The notes under the pieces are model-generated. The model ran no database searches. It saw nothing but the letters and a program-made list of their open reading frames with translations, and was not told the DNA's origin. The position numbers and the translations under genes are program-made. A stretch of 64,000 bases of DNA. Source: Triangularia verruculosa. Its lineage: Eukaryota > Ascomycota > Sordariomycetes > Sordariales > Podosporaceae. The stretch is taken from NCBI GenBank assembly GCA_033296885.1, contig MU864000.1, positions 44,631 through 108,630 on the forward strand, read 5' to 3'. Positions 32,201 through 43,570 of the stretch are shown piece after piece. How positions within the stretch are numbered: position 1 is the first letter of the stretch; the number at the start of each line of letters is the position of its first letter.

Positions 32201-34700
32201 CGATCGTAGGTAACCACTATCCTTCTAATCGATATCTAGGTTATAGTCCTTATATTATAGATGCCTAAGGATTATATCCTTTAATAGCCCTATATCTATA
32301 ATATCGAATATAACTAAGGTTATTTTTCCTTCGACCGTAATATCCAAGGATAACATTTCCCTATAAACTCTCTAAATCCTAAATAATCCTTTAACAATAA
32401 CCTATTCCTTCTTTTCTTCCTATAGTATTCTAATTTAATATACAAATTATAGTAAAATTAAATTAACTTCCGTACCTCCATCTACTAATACTAACGCCTA
32501 AAGCCCTTTCTAATACGCTATAATCCAGAGACGTTTATTTTTCTTTCTACTTCCGCCTTATATAATAACGACTTCGCTAACTAATATCAGGTCGTTATCC
32601 TATATCTTCTTTTTCCTATACTTCCGACGGTACCGCTCGTAGTCCTTTAAAGGTTAACGGCCCCCGCGAAGGGCCGTAAATCGTTTCCCAAACGCCGTTA
32701 TATCTTAAAAGCGTCCTTCTACTTCGAGTTAACCAGTAATGCAAACTCGGCTAACTATTACTTTTAGGCCTCTTCCCACCTTCCGTCTTTAATACCTTAT
32801 CGAATCCTCTTCTTATTACATACCCTTCGCTCCTCGGCCTCGACCTCGGCCTTAGCCTTAACCTTATAGTACTGCCTAGCCTTTACTTATAAGTAAAAGG
32901 CATAATCCGGACTCTTATATTACATTAATCCGAATTTTCTTTCGTCAGCGGTATTCTCTCTCCAATTTATTACCTACTCGAGGTAGTATTTTATATACCT
33001 AAGTATAAACTATATAACCTAAAATCTTTTCTCCAATTCTACTAGGTCTCCCTACTTCTATAGGAAATAATCGTCCAACTCCTCTAATTATTAACTCCGC
33101 TTAACTATAATCTTCGTAACCGGCTTGGGATTTCCGTCCTTTCTTACCTACCGTACTGGCCAGTATCCTTAAAGAGCTTTACTTTAGTAGTACTCTATAT
33201 AACTATACGTAATATACTGGAACTAAGGTATCCTCCTATACTCTAGGTATTTAGGATATAGTTATACCGTATCTCCCTCGCGTAGCTTATACTACTAGTA
33301 CTAAGGTACTTATCTAGGCTCTTACGTAAACCCTATATTAGCGATCTTTTTATTTTCCCAGAACTTTTCCTAGCTTTTAAATATAAACTTGCTTATTCCG
33401 TAGGTCCGCTATAATACTATACTACAGTACTACTCATACTTAATCTCTAACGTAACCTACTATATAGGTCCGTTAAGCAGTGCCGGGTTCGAGTACTTAA
33501 TTACCTCCGTAACTATTTATACTAATTACTCCTACAACTCCCGGAATTATACATTTAACTCTTAATATTTATCTTTAAGCCGTTCTAGATTTTCCGTAAA
33601 TTCTTAGAACTAATATCCTACCGGCCGTCTCTCTTCGAGCTAATAGTCTTCTTCTTTACACTCGACCGCTACGATTTTAATAACCCTCGCGCTTCCCGAT
33701 ATAGTAACTACTGCAACTTTTTTCTTTTACTTAAATTACTTAAGTATCCGATAATCCTTCTTAAAATAGCCTATCTTCCTATAATTAAAGTACTTAAAGT
33801 TACCTCTGCTTTAGCCTTAGCCCTAGGGTACTTATCGTTAAACTGCGTCGACTTCTATAGGCCCCGCGTAGGTAATTCCGGAATAATTAATACTAAGATA
33901 TTACCGCTTACATTTATCGTTAGAACGGTTATTACCATAATAACCCCGAGTATTACCTCTCTTCTCCTTACGACGTTAAAATTACCTATCGTCGATCCGT
34001 ATAACTATAACAATATATTTATCGATAGTATTAAGCTTCGACTCCTTATATAACTCGTCCTTTATTTCCTCTTTAAAGCTATTATAGAAGAGCTATATTA
34101 ACCCCTTATCGTTAATCTCGCTGCGTAGACTATCGATCTTAAATATAACTGCATAGTCGGCTACTAAACGCGTCTAGCGTAAGTCTACGAGCCTCTTCTA
34201 CGTACGCTTTACTTTATTATACTCCTTAAATACTTTTTTAAATTTCGTTTCGAAGACTCGGTAGTTTTTAAAGTACTAAGTAGTGATTTCTTCGCGGTCC
34301 GCCTCCTCTTCCTTATAATAGTCGTTAAGAATAAGCTCGAACTATATAAAAGCTTTCTCCTTAAATCGAGTAGCTATAAATAGCACTTTAGACTCCTCGG
34401 TAGTAAATATATCTAGGTAGTAACGAAAATAGGTCTTAAGCTAAATTAAGAACCCTCTAAACTCCCCCTTTCCGCCGCTATAGCGCTCCGGTACCGGGAA
34501 CTTAGCTACCTACTTAGGACCCGGGTAAATCGCAGTAATCTGATCCTCTACCTACTGGGCCCTGCCCTCGAGCTCTTTAATATATACGATAAGCTGCTCG
34601 AAGGTGGTGGTTTCCGACGTAGTAGTGTGTTCTATAGTAGACGGTGTAGTAGCGACGCCACCTATCTGAACGTTCTTATAGTCGGCTATAGTGGTGGTAA
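29264..34700 (-). pseudogene. Degenerate Gypsy gag-pol
   Basis: The minus strand shows a Gag zinc knuckle near 33745-33800 (FNYRKIGYFKKDYRI, with Cys and His turned to Tyr). Reverse transcriptase lies at about 31740 (KKDGSLRLYIDYR) and at about 31400 (VYYFDDIFIY, the YxDD-type box). RNase H/connection is at about 30760 (YTDYKNLRYF) and at about 30620 (KKGSENARVDVLS). The integrase C-terminus stays open at 29617-29264 (YYNSKKLKGPRFKGGDIVFF). Most codons in between are destroyed by stops. The order and motifs place it in Ty3/Gypsy. Confidence 0.85.
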
Positions 34701-34747
34701 GGTAGCCTTTAACTTATCCGTAATAAAGTTAAAGTAAGTATATAACG

Positions 34748-35209
34748 TATGACGAACCCCTATCTAGAACCTCTGAAAGGGATACTAATCGAAGGCGCTT
34801 CTAGATAACCTGGTTCGGTATAGCTAAACAGTGTATAATAAATGGCTTGTCTTAATTATAATAGTTAAGATACCAACGATTGTGACTTGTATTATATACT
34901 ACGGAATTATCTGCTAACTATCTAGTTCCTCCGTATATATAGACCTTAGGACCGTAGACCGTTGACCTCCAGACGGTCCTCGGTCCTCACCTCATTGGCT
35001 TCTCCTGGACCGTGGACCATTAACTTCCAGACGGTCCTCGGTCCTCACCTAATTAGCTCTTTCTAGACCGTAGACCGTAAGCCCCGCCGCGGTCCCCGGT
35101 CCAGCTCCCATTGGTTCCTTCTGGACTATGGCCCGTGAGCCCTGCCCCAGTCCCCGGTCTAGCCTTTATTGGTTCGCCTATTCCCCCACCTTATGCCAAA
35201 ACCGTGACA
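34748..35209 (-). repeat. 5' LTR of the Gypsy element
   Basis: 462 bases, aligned without gaps to the other LTR. RIP-type changes are dense in the inner 300 bases and nearly absent in the outer 130 bases. Confidence 0.88.
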
Positions 35210-35220
35210 CATGCACGTTA

Positions 35221-35675
35221 CCCGAATTTCTATTTTACCGTTCTTTTAATAAAAGAATATATATTAGGGAATAGTAGAGGTATTTAATAAATTAATTTAA
35301 TAAACGTATATTAATTTCAAAAAATAAAAGACGTTAAATTTTAATAATTATAGATTTATAATATTATATAAACAGAGTAGTTATAAAGTATATTACTTTC
35401 GGTTTACTTTTTTTAGGATTATTAGCGAGTATATTAAGTTAAAAATATAAGTAGGGGGAAAGAAAAAAGGGTTAAAAGATCTACTTAAAAGGTAAAATTT
35501 ATATTTATATTACTAAGGATTCTATTTTTATCAGTATTACTGATAACCTTATAACTTTCGACTCTTTATAGAAGGAAAATAGAGCTATCGGGGGTTTAAT
35601 CGTATAATTCTTACTAATATAGGAATTAATTTGCTTTTTAGCTTAGAGGCTGCGAACTTTAAATATATTAGCTGG
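35221..35675. other. AT-rich, RIP-like spacer between two transposons
   Basis: No open frame. Together with 25440-25828 it may represent the two sides of the older repeat split by the pogo insertion, but I could not find matching motifs. Confidence 0.4.
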
Positions 35676-35677
35676 TA

Positions 35678-37621
35678 GGTTGGATGACCTGGAAATGGCC
35701 CACCCTCAGAAGTGGTCCACATTGGCTTGAACTTACCAGTGCCATTTTCCACACTAAACCCTCAACAACCCTCACCTCCGAAAGCCCCCCCCAACTTTAT
35801 ATTCCACCCCCAGAGGTCAAAAATGGTCCGTTTCTTTTTCTTTTTTTTGCTCCAGGTACCCATCAATGGCCAAATATACCGAAGAAGATCTCGCAAATGC
35901 CGAACAAGACATTCTTGCTGGTATAAGCCAGCGCCAAGCGTCCGATAAGCACGGGGTTCCACGTTCCACACTGAGGCACCGCATCTTAGGAACCCAGGTT
36001 TGCAAACAGGCCCATGAAAATCAACAGCGGCTTACTCAGGGCCAGGAAGACCTCATCGTTCAATGGATCCTTCGTCAGGAAAGCCTTGGCTACGCTCCTA
36101 CCCACGCCAACGTAAGAGCTCTAGCGGCCAGTATACTGGCTGAACAAGCCGATATCTACTCCCTTGGGAAGCACTGGGTAACCCGCTTTATTGGCCGTCA
36201 TCCTAGTATCAAAACAAAGGTGGGAAAGAAGATTGACTACGCCAGAGTCAACGAAGCTACCCCGGAGAATATCAACAAGTTCTTTGACCTGTATTCCACC
36301 GTTGACTGGATCAAGCCCAAGAATAGGTATAACCATGATGAAGTAGGAATAATGGAAGGTCAGGGAGAGAACGGCTTGGTTGTGGGGTCTTCAATGAGGG
36401 ACAAAAAGTCTGTATACGTCAAACAGAATGGAAAAAGGACCTGGACTACTATGCTGGAGTGTATCTCCCAGGATGGGAGAGTCCTCCCCCCCGGGGTAAT
36501 CTTCAAAGGCCAAGACCTTCAAAAGCAATGGTTCAAGGACTAATTCGATAAGGACTGGTATGTGGCCGTATCATCGAACGGTTGGACCAGTAACAACCTG
36601 GCCGTTGGATGGCTTGAAGAGGTCTTTATACCAAGGACTGAACCTGAGGATCCATCAGAACCACGTCTTCTTATTTGTGATGGCCATGGCTCACATACCA
36701 CTAACGACTTCATGATCCGGTGCTACAGGAGCAATATTTACCTTCTTTTCCTGCCCCCCCACTGCTCTCACGTCCTTCAATCCCTTGATATTGGCTGCTT
36801 TTCCAGTGTAAAGAAGGCGTATAAGAGGCTTGTGGCTGTAAACGACGCCCTCACCAACTGTACGCCTGACGGCAAGGTCGACTTGGTCCGGCTGTATGAC
36901 CTTGCCCGCAAGCAGGGCTTCAGGAAAGAGAATATTACCGGCGGCTGGCGTGGGACAGGATTATGGCCCATACGTAGGCGCAAACCGCTCTCTTCAAGCC
37001 AGGTGGTAGTCCCTGTGGTGCCGTTGGATCTCTCTTCAAAAACACCTACTTTCCATACCGTGGGGGACTCCCAGGTGGCCAAGGAGGTCAGGGACCTACT
37101 CAAGAACCATACGCCGGCCGGAAAACGGCTTGCAGTAAGGACTCTCACCAGTACTATACTCACACTGAGATCTGAGGCATCCATTTACAAAGCTGATGCG
37201 GCAAGGCATCAACAAAACGCCTACAAAACCCAGGACGCAAGGAAAAGGCGCAAGTTGAATAGAGAAGATTCGAATTCTAAGTTTGTAAGGCTCTGTGACC
37301 TGGAAGAGGCTCGTATTGAAGGGAGGGTGGTGGAGGAAAAAGTGGTACCCAAGGAGGATGTGGAGCAGCCGGAGCCAGCCGAGCCTGTGCGGCGCAGCGC
37401 ACGTCATCGGGTTCAAACCCGGCGCAAGAGGGAAGCAGACGAAATGTCTTACTCTGACAGTGATTGAGCTACATTTTGGTATAACTCCCATAGAAATTGG
37501 CCCAATATTGGTCTTGTTGTGGGGAGTGTAAGCATTCAGGGGTAATCTCATCAAGGTTGTGTGGCTGGTGTGGGGGTGGTGGTCCATATCCGTGGGTGGG
37601 CCATTTCCAGGTCATCCAACC
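35678..37621 (+). mobile_element. Second pogo/Fot-like transposon, almost intact
   Basis: Perfect 28-bp inverted repeats, beginning GGTTGGATGACCTGGAAATG, are flanked by TA at both ends (35676-35677 and 37622-37623). Length is 1,944 bases. Base composition is normal and there is little sign of RIP, so it arrived later than, or escaped, the mutation that hit its neighbours. It is unrelated in its inverted repeats to the pogo element at 25829. Confidence 0.92.
35866..37467 (+). pseudogene. Pogo-family transposase with a single premature stop
   Basis: The reading frame runs 533 codons from ATG at 35866 to TGA at 37467 and is broken once, by TAA at 36541 (GAC TAA TTC). CAA-to-TAA is the simplest origin. 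It contains the HTH-psq domain (DILAGISQRQASDKHGVPRS), the CENP-B-type HTH (LIVQWILRQESLGYAPTHAN) and the DDE_1 core. The catalytic acids are present: NHDEVG, LLICDGHGSH and HVLQSLDIGCF (D, D, D). The C-terminus is basic with RRSARHRVQTRRKR. The stop lies before the second catalytic Asp, so the copy should be inactive unless read through, though the ends could still be mobilised. Confidence 0.9.
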
Positions 37622-37623
37622 TA

Positions 37624-38350
37624 TATCCCAGACGAGAGGTAGAATTTCGATTTGCAGGGCTTGAGCCGTGGCGAGGAAGGATAGGAAGTTGAACTTGTCA
37701 GGCTCAGGCTCCGTCCCCTGCACCTCTGCGCCTGAAGAGAATTGCACTTGGGGGAGGACGGATAAAGGATAGCCAAAGGTTAACATAATGTCGATCGGTG
37801 ATATTAACTAGGAAGCCGACTTAGCGATCGCTTAGCACAGGACTGTATTGTAATGTAAGACTTCAGCGAGAACCAACATCTCGCGTCCGAAGAAAAGCTG
37901 TTGGGATAGCGGTGAGCTTCGGTTAGGCAGCATTGCACGTGACAAATTGTAACTCACGACACGAGGAGGGATGGTACCCGAGTGGTTGGGGGCCGAATAT
38001 AGGAAGAACAATGCGCCGAACCGATGAAATCAGCTGTCGGGAGGCGTCCACGGGTGGTTCAGGATGATCCCCAGTGAATCGCCCACGGCTGGACCGGCGC
38101 TCGAAAGGGGCCGATAGGCGCTTCGAATCGATATCTGGCCTCAAGATCCAAGCGACATTTAACAATCAATACAATCTGGTCTCATGCCTAAATGCACCCA
38201 ATGCCGTGAGGATCCATTGCTCAGCTCCGCGTCTACAACTCATCGTCAGTACAACCCCCGCTAGACGTACTTCAATCTATTTAGGATACAAAAGGCTCGA
38301 CACAAATTACGGAAGTTGATTATAATTCGTAAAGCATACGTTCCATAACC
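37624..38350. other. Intergenic region beyond the kinase relic
   Basis: Normal-composition DNA. The short open frames do not resemble proteins. No repeat was recognised. Confidence 0.4.
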
Positions 38351-41300
38351 CTACTCTATAGTCGGAATCCTATCTATGACCAAACTCTTAAATGCCACAG
38401 ACCAATGGCCTTCCCTATCTGCGTCCACTAACATTCCCCCAAAGCCTCCCTCCAAGCATATACGGGTTGCCTCCATATAACGTGTTCCTATACTTATACT
38501 AAGTAGCGGAACCCTACTCCTCAGGACTTCCCTCCTGAACTCTTCGTCTGATGTGCCTTTGAAACGCTCCTTCTTTGTGATCCTAGACAAAGTTTTCCAC
38601 AGCCCAATCTCCAAAAGGATCATGCCGACCGAGTAGTAGTCAAACTCCTCTCTGTAACGTGCATGGTGTGTCAAGTACTCTGGATGCTGATAGCTCTGGA
38701 GCTCGCTGTCAATGTCTGGTCCATGGGTGTGCGAATCGAGCTGGTTCTCTCGGCTGCCGGCGAAGCCCAAAATTCGTGGTTCTTTGGCCCATTCGGCTTT
38801 CTCGGCCCCCTTCCGTGGAAAGAAAAGTACGTTCATCGAGTGGAGGTTACGGTGCAGCCATCCGACCTTGTGAAACGTGTAGATACATTGGCATATGTCA
38901 AAGGCCAGTCGGAAGCGGTATTCAAGCAGTATGTGAGGAGGGTTTTCTGTATCGAGAAGCCTGTGCAAAGTAACCGGCTGCGTTCCCGGCGGGATATTGT
39001 AGATAAAGCCTAAGGCCGGTTGGGACTCATCATGGTATATACCCCTGCAGCGCAAGCTGCCAGGAATCTGTGCGGTGCTGTTGTTATGGAGTAGGCTGGC
39101 CACAGACGTCAGCCGACGTCGAAGCTCCGTCCCGATAACATTATCGGCCCACGATTCCTTGTATCTCAACCACTCCACAAGAATATGCTCAGATGCTGGT
39201 GCCAGACAAGCGAGGTCATGGATATCGACGCGATCCACCAGGGTAATATCTCTTTGGTTCAGAACGAGCTCCGTCTGCTCGATCAGACCCCTGTTCTCAG
39301 CAAAGGCTGTAAGATGCTTAACAGCCAGCAAAGTTCCGATGTCTTTGTTATCTACGTCGGTGATTGCTGCCGATAATTTGCCCAACTGTTCCGCATCATC
39401 CTCTCTCAGAACCTTATTCACTAAATGCTCCTTCGCGACAGAGCGATGGGTTGGCGGAAGCGCTTCCACCAGCCTCGCGTGCTGATATCGGAGAAGGGAG
39501 TACTTCACGTATTTGGTGTCATTGACCCTCTCCCCACTGCCTTCTAAGATGCATCGCATGTCTTCCAGCGCCTGGACAGTCTTGAGGAAGTCAAAATCGA
39601 GATCGCTCTGTTCGGTTTGGTACATTGCGTCGAGTAACTGATTGAAGGTAAAGAGCCAGCTTTGGAAGCGCTTGTTGCCGAGTAGAAGGTCGATGCACTT
39701 ATCAGGGTTACATGCACTGTCTAGGCCCCGGCCTACAGGCTTTGCCATAGATAGGATAGATATACCACGAAGAGACTTCTTCACCTGTGCGGAGCGTAGT
39801 CGTTTCTTCGGATCTAGTGAGAGCATCTTCTAAATTAGGCCAACCATCCGCACGCGATATAGCTCTCCGTCTACCTGTAAGTCGTTTAACTAGGTTGTGA
39901 CCTTAGGACTCGGCGTCTCTAGTCCTCGATAGAAGCGAATGTACTAGGTGTTAGGGGCCCACTTAAACTCTCTCTTGTCGCAAAATGTCTTGACTCCATC
40001 TGAACCCTTCACCATATAAGTCAACACCTCTGCGAGGATACATCCGAAGGACTATATATCGCTCGCGCGGCAAGCTTGAACGTGACCGTCGCGGAGGGTT
40101 TGAAACTCGGGGGCAGCATAGGGGCCATTAACCCCTATAAAGGTAGTCGAAGAGTTATCCTCCGTATGTTCGAAACTCGAGAGTCCCAAATCAGCGAGTA
40201 AGAAGGTCTTTCTATGGATCAAGACATTTCGAGGCGCAAGGTCGTGGTGGCATCCAGATAGGCTAACATCAAGCGCTTTTGACATGAAGTTATGCATGGC
40301 GTCCACTGCATCGGCCAGTCCTGCGAGAGCTAGTGGAAAGTGCAACTCCTCTGGCCCATTCCGCTTCCCGTTGAGAAGATCTGCAAGTGAACCACCATCG
40401 GCGACGGCAAATATAAGGTTGTACTGTTGCCGGTATCTGTAGGCGCAGTATAGTTGGATGATGTTCGGGTGCTTCAAATGCGTAAGGAGAGCTAAATGTT
40501 TCAACTCTTTCTGAAAATCAAGTATAGGCTCCCCTCTGTCTCTGATTTACTTCTTAATAACCTGAAAAAAAGTGCGATACGGGGTCAGAAACGTTTGTAG
40601 CTAGCTTAATATAGTCGGTTGCTACAGAAGGGACACTCACCTTGTGGTTTTGTAATGGCAGTCGATGGCATTAGGGATGGAACTTGACTTTCGAAACCAC
40701 ACCCATTACCCCTTTACCGGCAGGCTCCTCGTGTAGAAAAGGCAGTATAGTTTTCGTTTCGAGTATCCGGTCGATGCTATGTTGGTGCATAATAGGGATG
40801 AAGAACTCCTATTGCTTCTCGAGGAAATTCCTGATCATTAAGTTTGCCGCATCTTTCTCAAATATTTGCTGCAGCGCCTCGGAGGTATAAGGTATACGAT
40901 CATCGGGATGAGATCGCAGCGAGTCGTGCCTGAAGAAGCTAGAAATGGCCTCGCCGTGACGTATGAAGACTAAGATTGCGAAACATCTCCGGGCACCCCG
41001 TAGAATGCCGTCTGTCAAGTCTATAATCTCGTGGAGTGGGACCGCAGAGCTTCTTAAAGCAAGCTTGATAGCAGACTCGGAAATAACGTCGAACAACTCG
41101 TCATTAGGAATGAAGTGGCGCTCTTCCCAGTTAGTATTCGCGAAACGAATACTTTCCAGCTTCTCCCGTAATTCGTCTATATTTCCAATTATACAGATCT
41201 GACGATCTAACAGAAGACAGCAGTTGAGGTGGGGGGGATGCGTTGCGATAGATTGACGGGGTCGAGCAGGTGCGGCCTAAGGGCACTGCTTGTAGTTCCG

Positions 41301-41598
41301 CACGTCTGCTTATATGCGTTGGATTGACTTGATCTCATCCTGATGTAACGTTAGGTGAATGCGCGTTATCTCGAGTGTCAGGATTTCAAGGTACTTACCT
41401 CCGCAAGTACTTCTGGAACGTTGATCTCGTAGCTTTCGTCTCTCTCCTTAGTCAAATAACGTCAAAATCTGTCGCTAATGTAGCTAGCGGTTCCCGACCT
41501 ACCTGTATTTTGAAGTTGCCAGCTCCGAATTTGGACACGAGAAGATTGCGAAGGTCTTCTAGCTTGATGTAGCGGTTTGAGATCGATTGCGGCTCCAT
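38351..41598 (-). pseudogene. Two-domain protein kinase inactivated by RIP-type stops
   Basis: From ATG at 41598, exons 41598-41503 and 41446-41399 are followed by a third region and, after one more intron ending near 40560, a long frame to 38351. The first kinase domain shows the Gly loop GKGVMGVVSKV, the Lys strand VIKK, HHDLAPRNVLI (HxD..N) and LADLGLS (DLG). A second kinase-like domain has HRNLHSMNVLFF, with Asn for the catalytic Asp, and GFAGS for DFG, so it would be a pseudokinase. Nine in-frame stops occur (near 41311, 41278, 40810, 40672, 40548, 40053, 39945, 39891 and 39831). All are TAA or TAG where Gln or Trp is expected, and the frame is never shifted. The class resembles large fungal kinases with paired kinase domains linked to self/non-self genes, which is an inference. 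Confidence 0.8.
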
Positions 41599-41637
41599 CT
41601 TGGGGCCTAAAGTGATGCGATGACTTCTCCGACACGT

Positions 41638-41872
41638 CGCCCGTGGCCATCGAGGCGTTGAAGGCGTTACCACCGACGATCTGGTGCATGTGGGTGGATG
41701 GGACCTGGCCCGCGTTGACCAGGGGGTCGAGACGGTCAATGACAACCTGGGTACAGCCAAATCGCAACATGGTGGTTCCTCCCTGGCGAGCCTGGAGAAC
41801 CTGCCGCTCAAAGGTGTTCTTTGGCAGCGCCTCCGACAGCGCTGCAAAGGCAAGCAGAGCCTTCCACATCAT
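41638..41872 (-). pseudogene. 5' fragment of a DUF1996 secreted protein
   Basis: It starts MMWKALLAFAALSEALPKNT, a signal peptide, and continues LRFGCTQVVIDRLDPLVNAG and STHMHQIVGGNAFNAS. These match the start of the DUF1996 domain (the RxDPlvnPG and HmHqivGGN blocks). The homology stops after about 78 residues, in GDVSEKSS, where the Cys-rich continuation of the family should begin. Forty bases later lies the ATG of the kinase relic. It is a truncated gene joined to unrelated sequence. Confidence 0.7.
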
Positions 41873-43570
41873 CGTAGTTGGTGTTGACTATTGCACGAAG
41901 ATTTTGACAAGGGGGATATGCGGTGGTACTCGGAGCAGGGATGGGTTGGCGACGTGTATACGACCAGGGAAACCATTGCGTTTGGTGCCCACGCTGGTTA
42001 TAGATGAGACAGTCCGTAGCCATCAACCCGCCTCCACGTCGACAAACTTCGCAGCTAACTGCCGTTAGGCCGGGGAAAGTGGAAATGCCGAGCAGGAAGG
42101 GAGTGTGTATATTGTTCAATATCGAGCTGCAATTTCTATGTCGCTTTGGGGCATATGGGGGTTACTGTCAAAGCAGCCATCCATCACGCACTAACCCCAG
42201 AAACAGGTCCAGTATTCAACGGAGTATCCCGGCCGACCTATGAGAGATCGTCTCAGAAAGCATAAATAATCTCGAAGAATCTTCGAAGACAAGGTTATTT
42301 GCCGAACTCGATTAGACGTCTTGAATTAGGCGGCTGGCTGATGGCACCGGATAAGCTTTGGGCTGTCACGTTGTCCCCCCCCCCCCCTGAGCAAATGGTA
42401 AACATCTGTTTGCCACCCAAAGAATAATCCGCCAATCAGTCCCAAAATAGGTCAGACTATATATGGCGTTGTGTGCAGGCCGTGACTCGGCAGCAGAAGC
42501 ACAATTGTCTGGGGAACGCATCGCGAACGGCCTAGACATTGGCGAAGGCTTGGGCCGCTTGGCGGATCTCGATGAATTTGCTGGTCGCGGCCCGTCTTTA
42601 AACGAAGCAGTATCAGTAGCTTTGTGACGACAGCAGAAGCCTTGTAGGCGCCAAGACACTGACAGAGTGCTGGCATACCAGTCGGCGATATGACAATGTC
42701 GGCAGACGACAAGGCTCGTTGTTGAACAACAGACTTCATGCCCCTGAGCCAGTCGTTGGAGAGTACCGAGACCTTGGTCATCCACCGTCATCCAGCAGTC
42801 CTTCACACCTTGGTGACCTGGTTGGCAGTACTGAGTGCCACGAGATTTAGATCGCCCCCGGACCCCGGACACGAGTCGTGTCCTGTCTGGACTCAGGGTA
42901 GGGTGGTAATAGGATGCCACCTCGTGTTGGCTGTCATTGTCACGCAAAGCAAGTTGCCGAACCCATGCCACAAGATCAAATTCCAGGCTGATATTTTGGC
43001 AGATTTCGAAGGGCATTATAGTGCGTGTGCCTGTTCCATACGTGACACCCTCTCTTTGCATGCCAATATGCCTCCTGCCCACGCTGTGATGTCACCGCCT
43101 GCAATGACGTGCTCAAATCCGTTTGTCCCATGGAATGCATAAGAAAGACTGTGACGCTGATGCACCGAAAGTGTGGAGGGCCATGTTCTTGTTGTCCACC
43201 GCCGCTGCGGCGTTATTGTCGGAGATAGAGATGGAGTTGTCATTCAGGAAGCCTCCGTTGAGCCGAGAGAGGCCTGCGGACTGGCTTTAGAACCCTCAGT
43301 GCCGGACAACATGGCGACACATGAAGTGTCTACTTCAGAGGCAATCAAGGCAAAGGAAGATCGCTGCGGCACGCTCGGCGGTCTCGTGGAAAGGACACGA
43401 TGTGGCTGCTTCTGATATGGTGCAATTGGCTCTCGGTCCTTGGTGGCTAGTATCAGGTATTGGTCGACAAATAATGGCCGTGCCGAGCATTCAGCTTTCG
43501 TACTCTCCGTGGCATGTCGTGGCTCGATGATTCCGTTTGGGCTTATTCGTCTGTCACTCCGATTTGACCT
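41873..43570. other. Intergenic region with no recognised gene
   Basis: 1.7 kb of normal composition with a 14-C run at about 42375. One minus-strand frame of 238 codons and several shorter ones are open, but no motif is recognisable. It could hold a decayed gene. Confidence 0.35.

Larger units (their letters stand above)
27684..35209 (-). mobile_element. Ty3/Gypsy LTR retrotransposon, RIP-mutated
   Basis: Two 462-bp LTRs bound the element (27684-28145 and 34748-35209), each starting TGTGACGAAC (or its RIP form) and ending GTGACA or its RIP form. CATGC repeats immediately outside (27679-27683 and 35210-35214), a 5-bp target duplication. The protein relics run on the minus strand in the order Gag zinc knuckle, reverse transcriptase, RNase H, integrase, which is the Ty3/Gypsy order. 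The purine-rich GGAGAGGGAGCATCA on the minus strand next to the left LTR fits the polypurine tract, so the left LTR is the 3' LTR. Confidence 0.9.
25829..35218 (-). mobile_element. Pogo/Fot-like DNA transposon interrupted by a Gypsy element
   Basis: The termini are 47-bp inverted repeats starting ACGTGCATGATAAGCGAGTT, flanked by TA on each side (25827-25828 and 35219-35220). The left copy is 25829-25875. The right copy is split: 43 bases at 27641-27683 and the last 4 at 35215-35218, because the retrotransposon inserted inside it. Without that insertion the element is about 1.86 kb, normal for fungal pogo elements. Each inverted repeat contains two direct copies of AAGCGAGTTAGCCA. The transposase relic is on the minus strand. 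Confidence 0.85.

Noticed and set aside
34690..34747. Search for a tRNA primer-binding site next to the 5' LTR of the Gypsy element
   Set aside because: The sequence is too RIP-mutated to match any tRNA 3' end with confidence.
42366..43243. Possible decayed gene, with a piece reading SSADIVISPTG that faintly recalls amidases
   Set aside because: Only one short stretch looks familiar, no signature Ser/Gly block or continuous frame could be found, so I did not call it.
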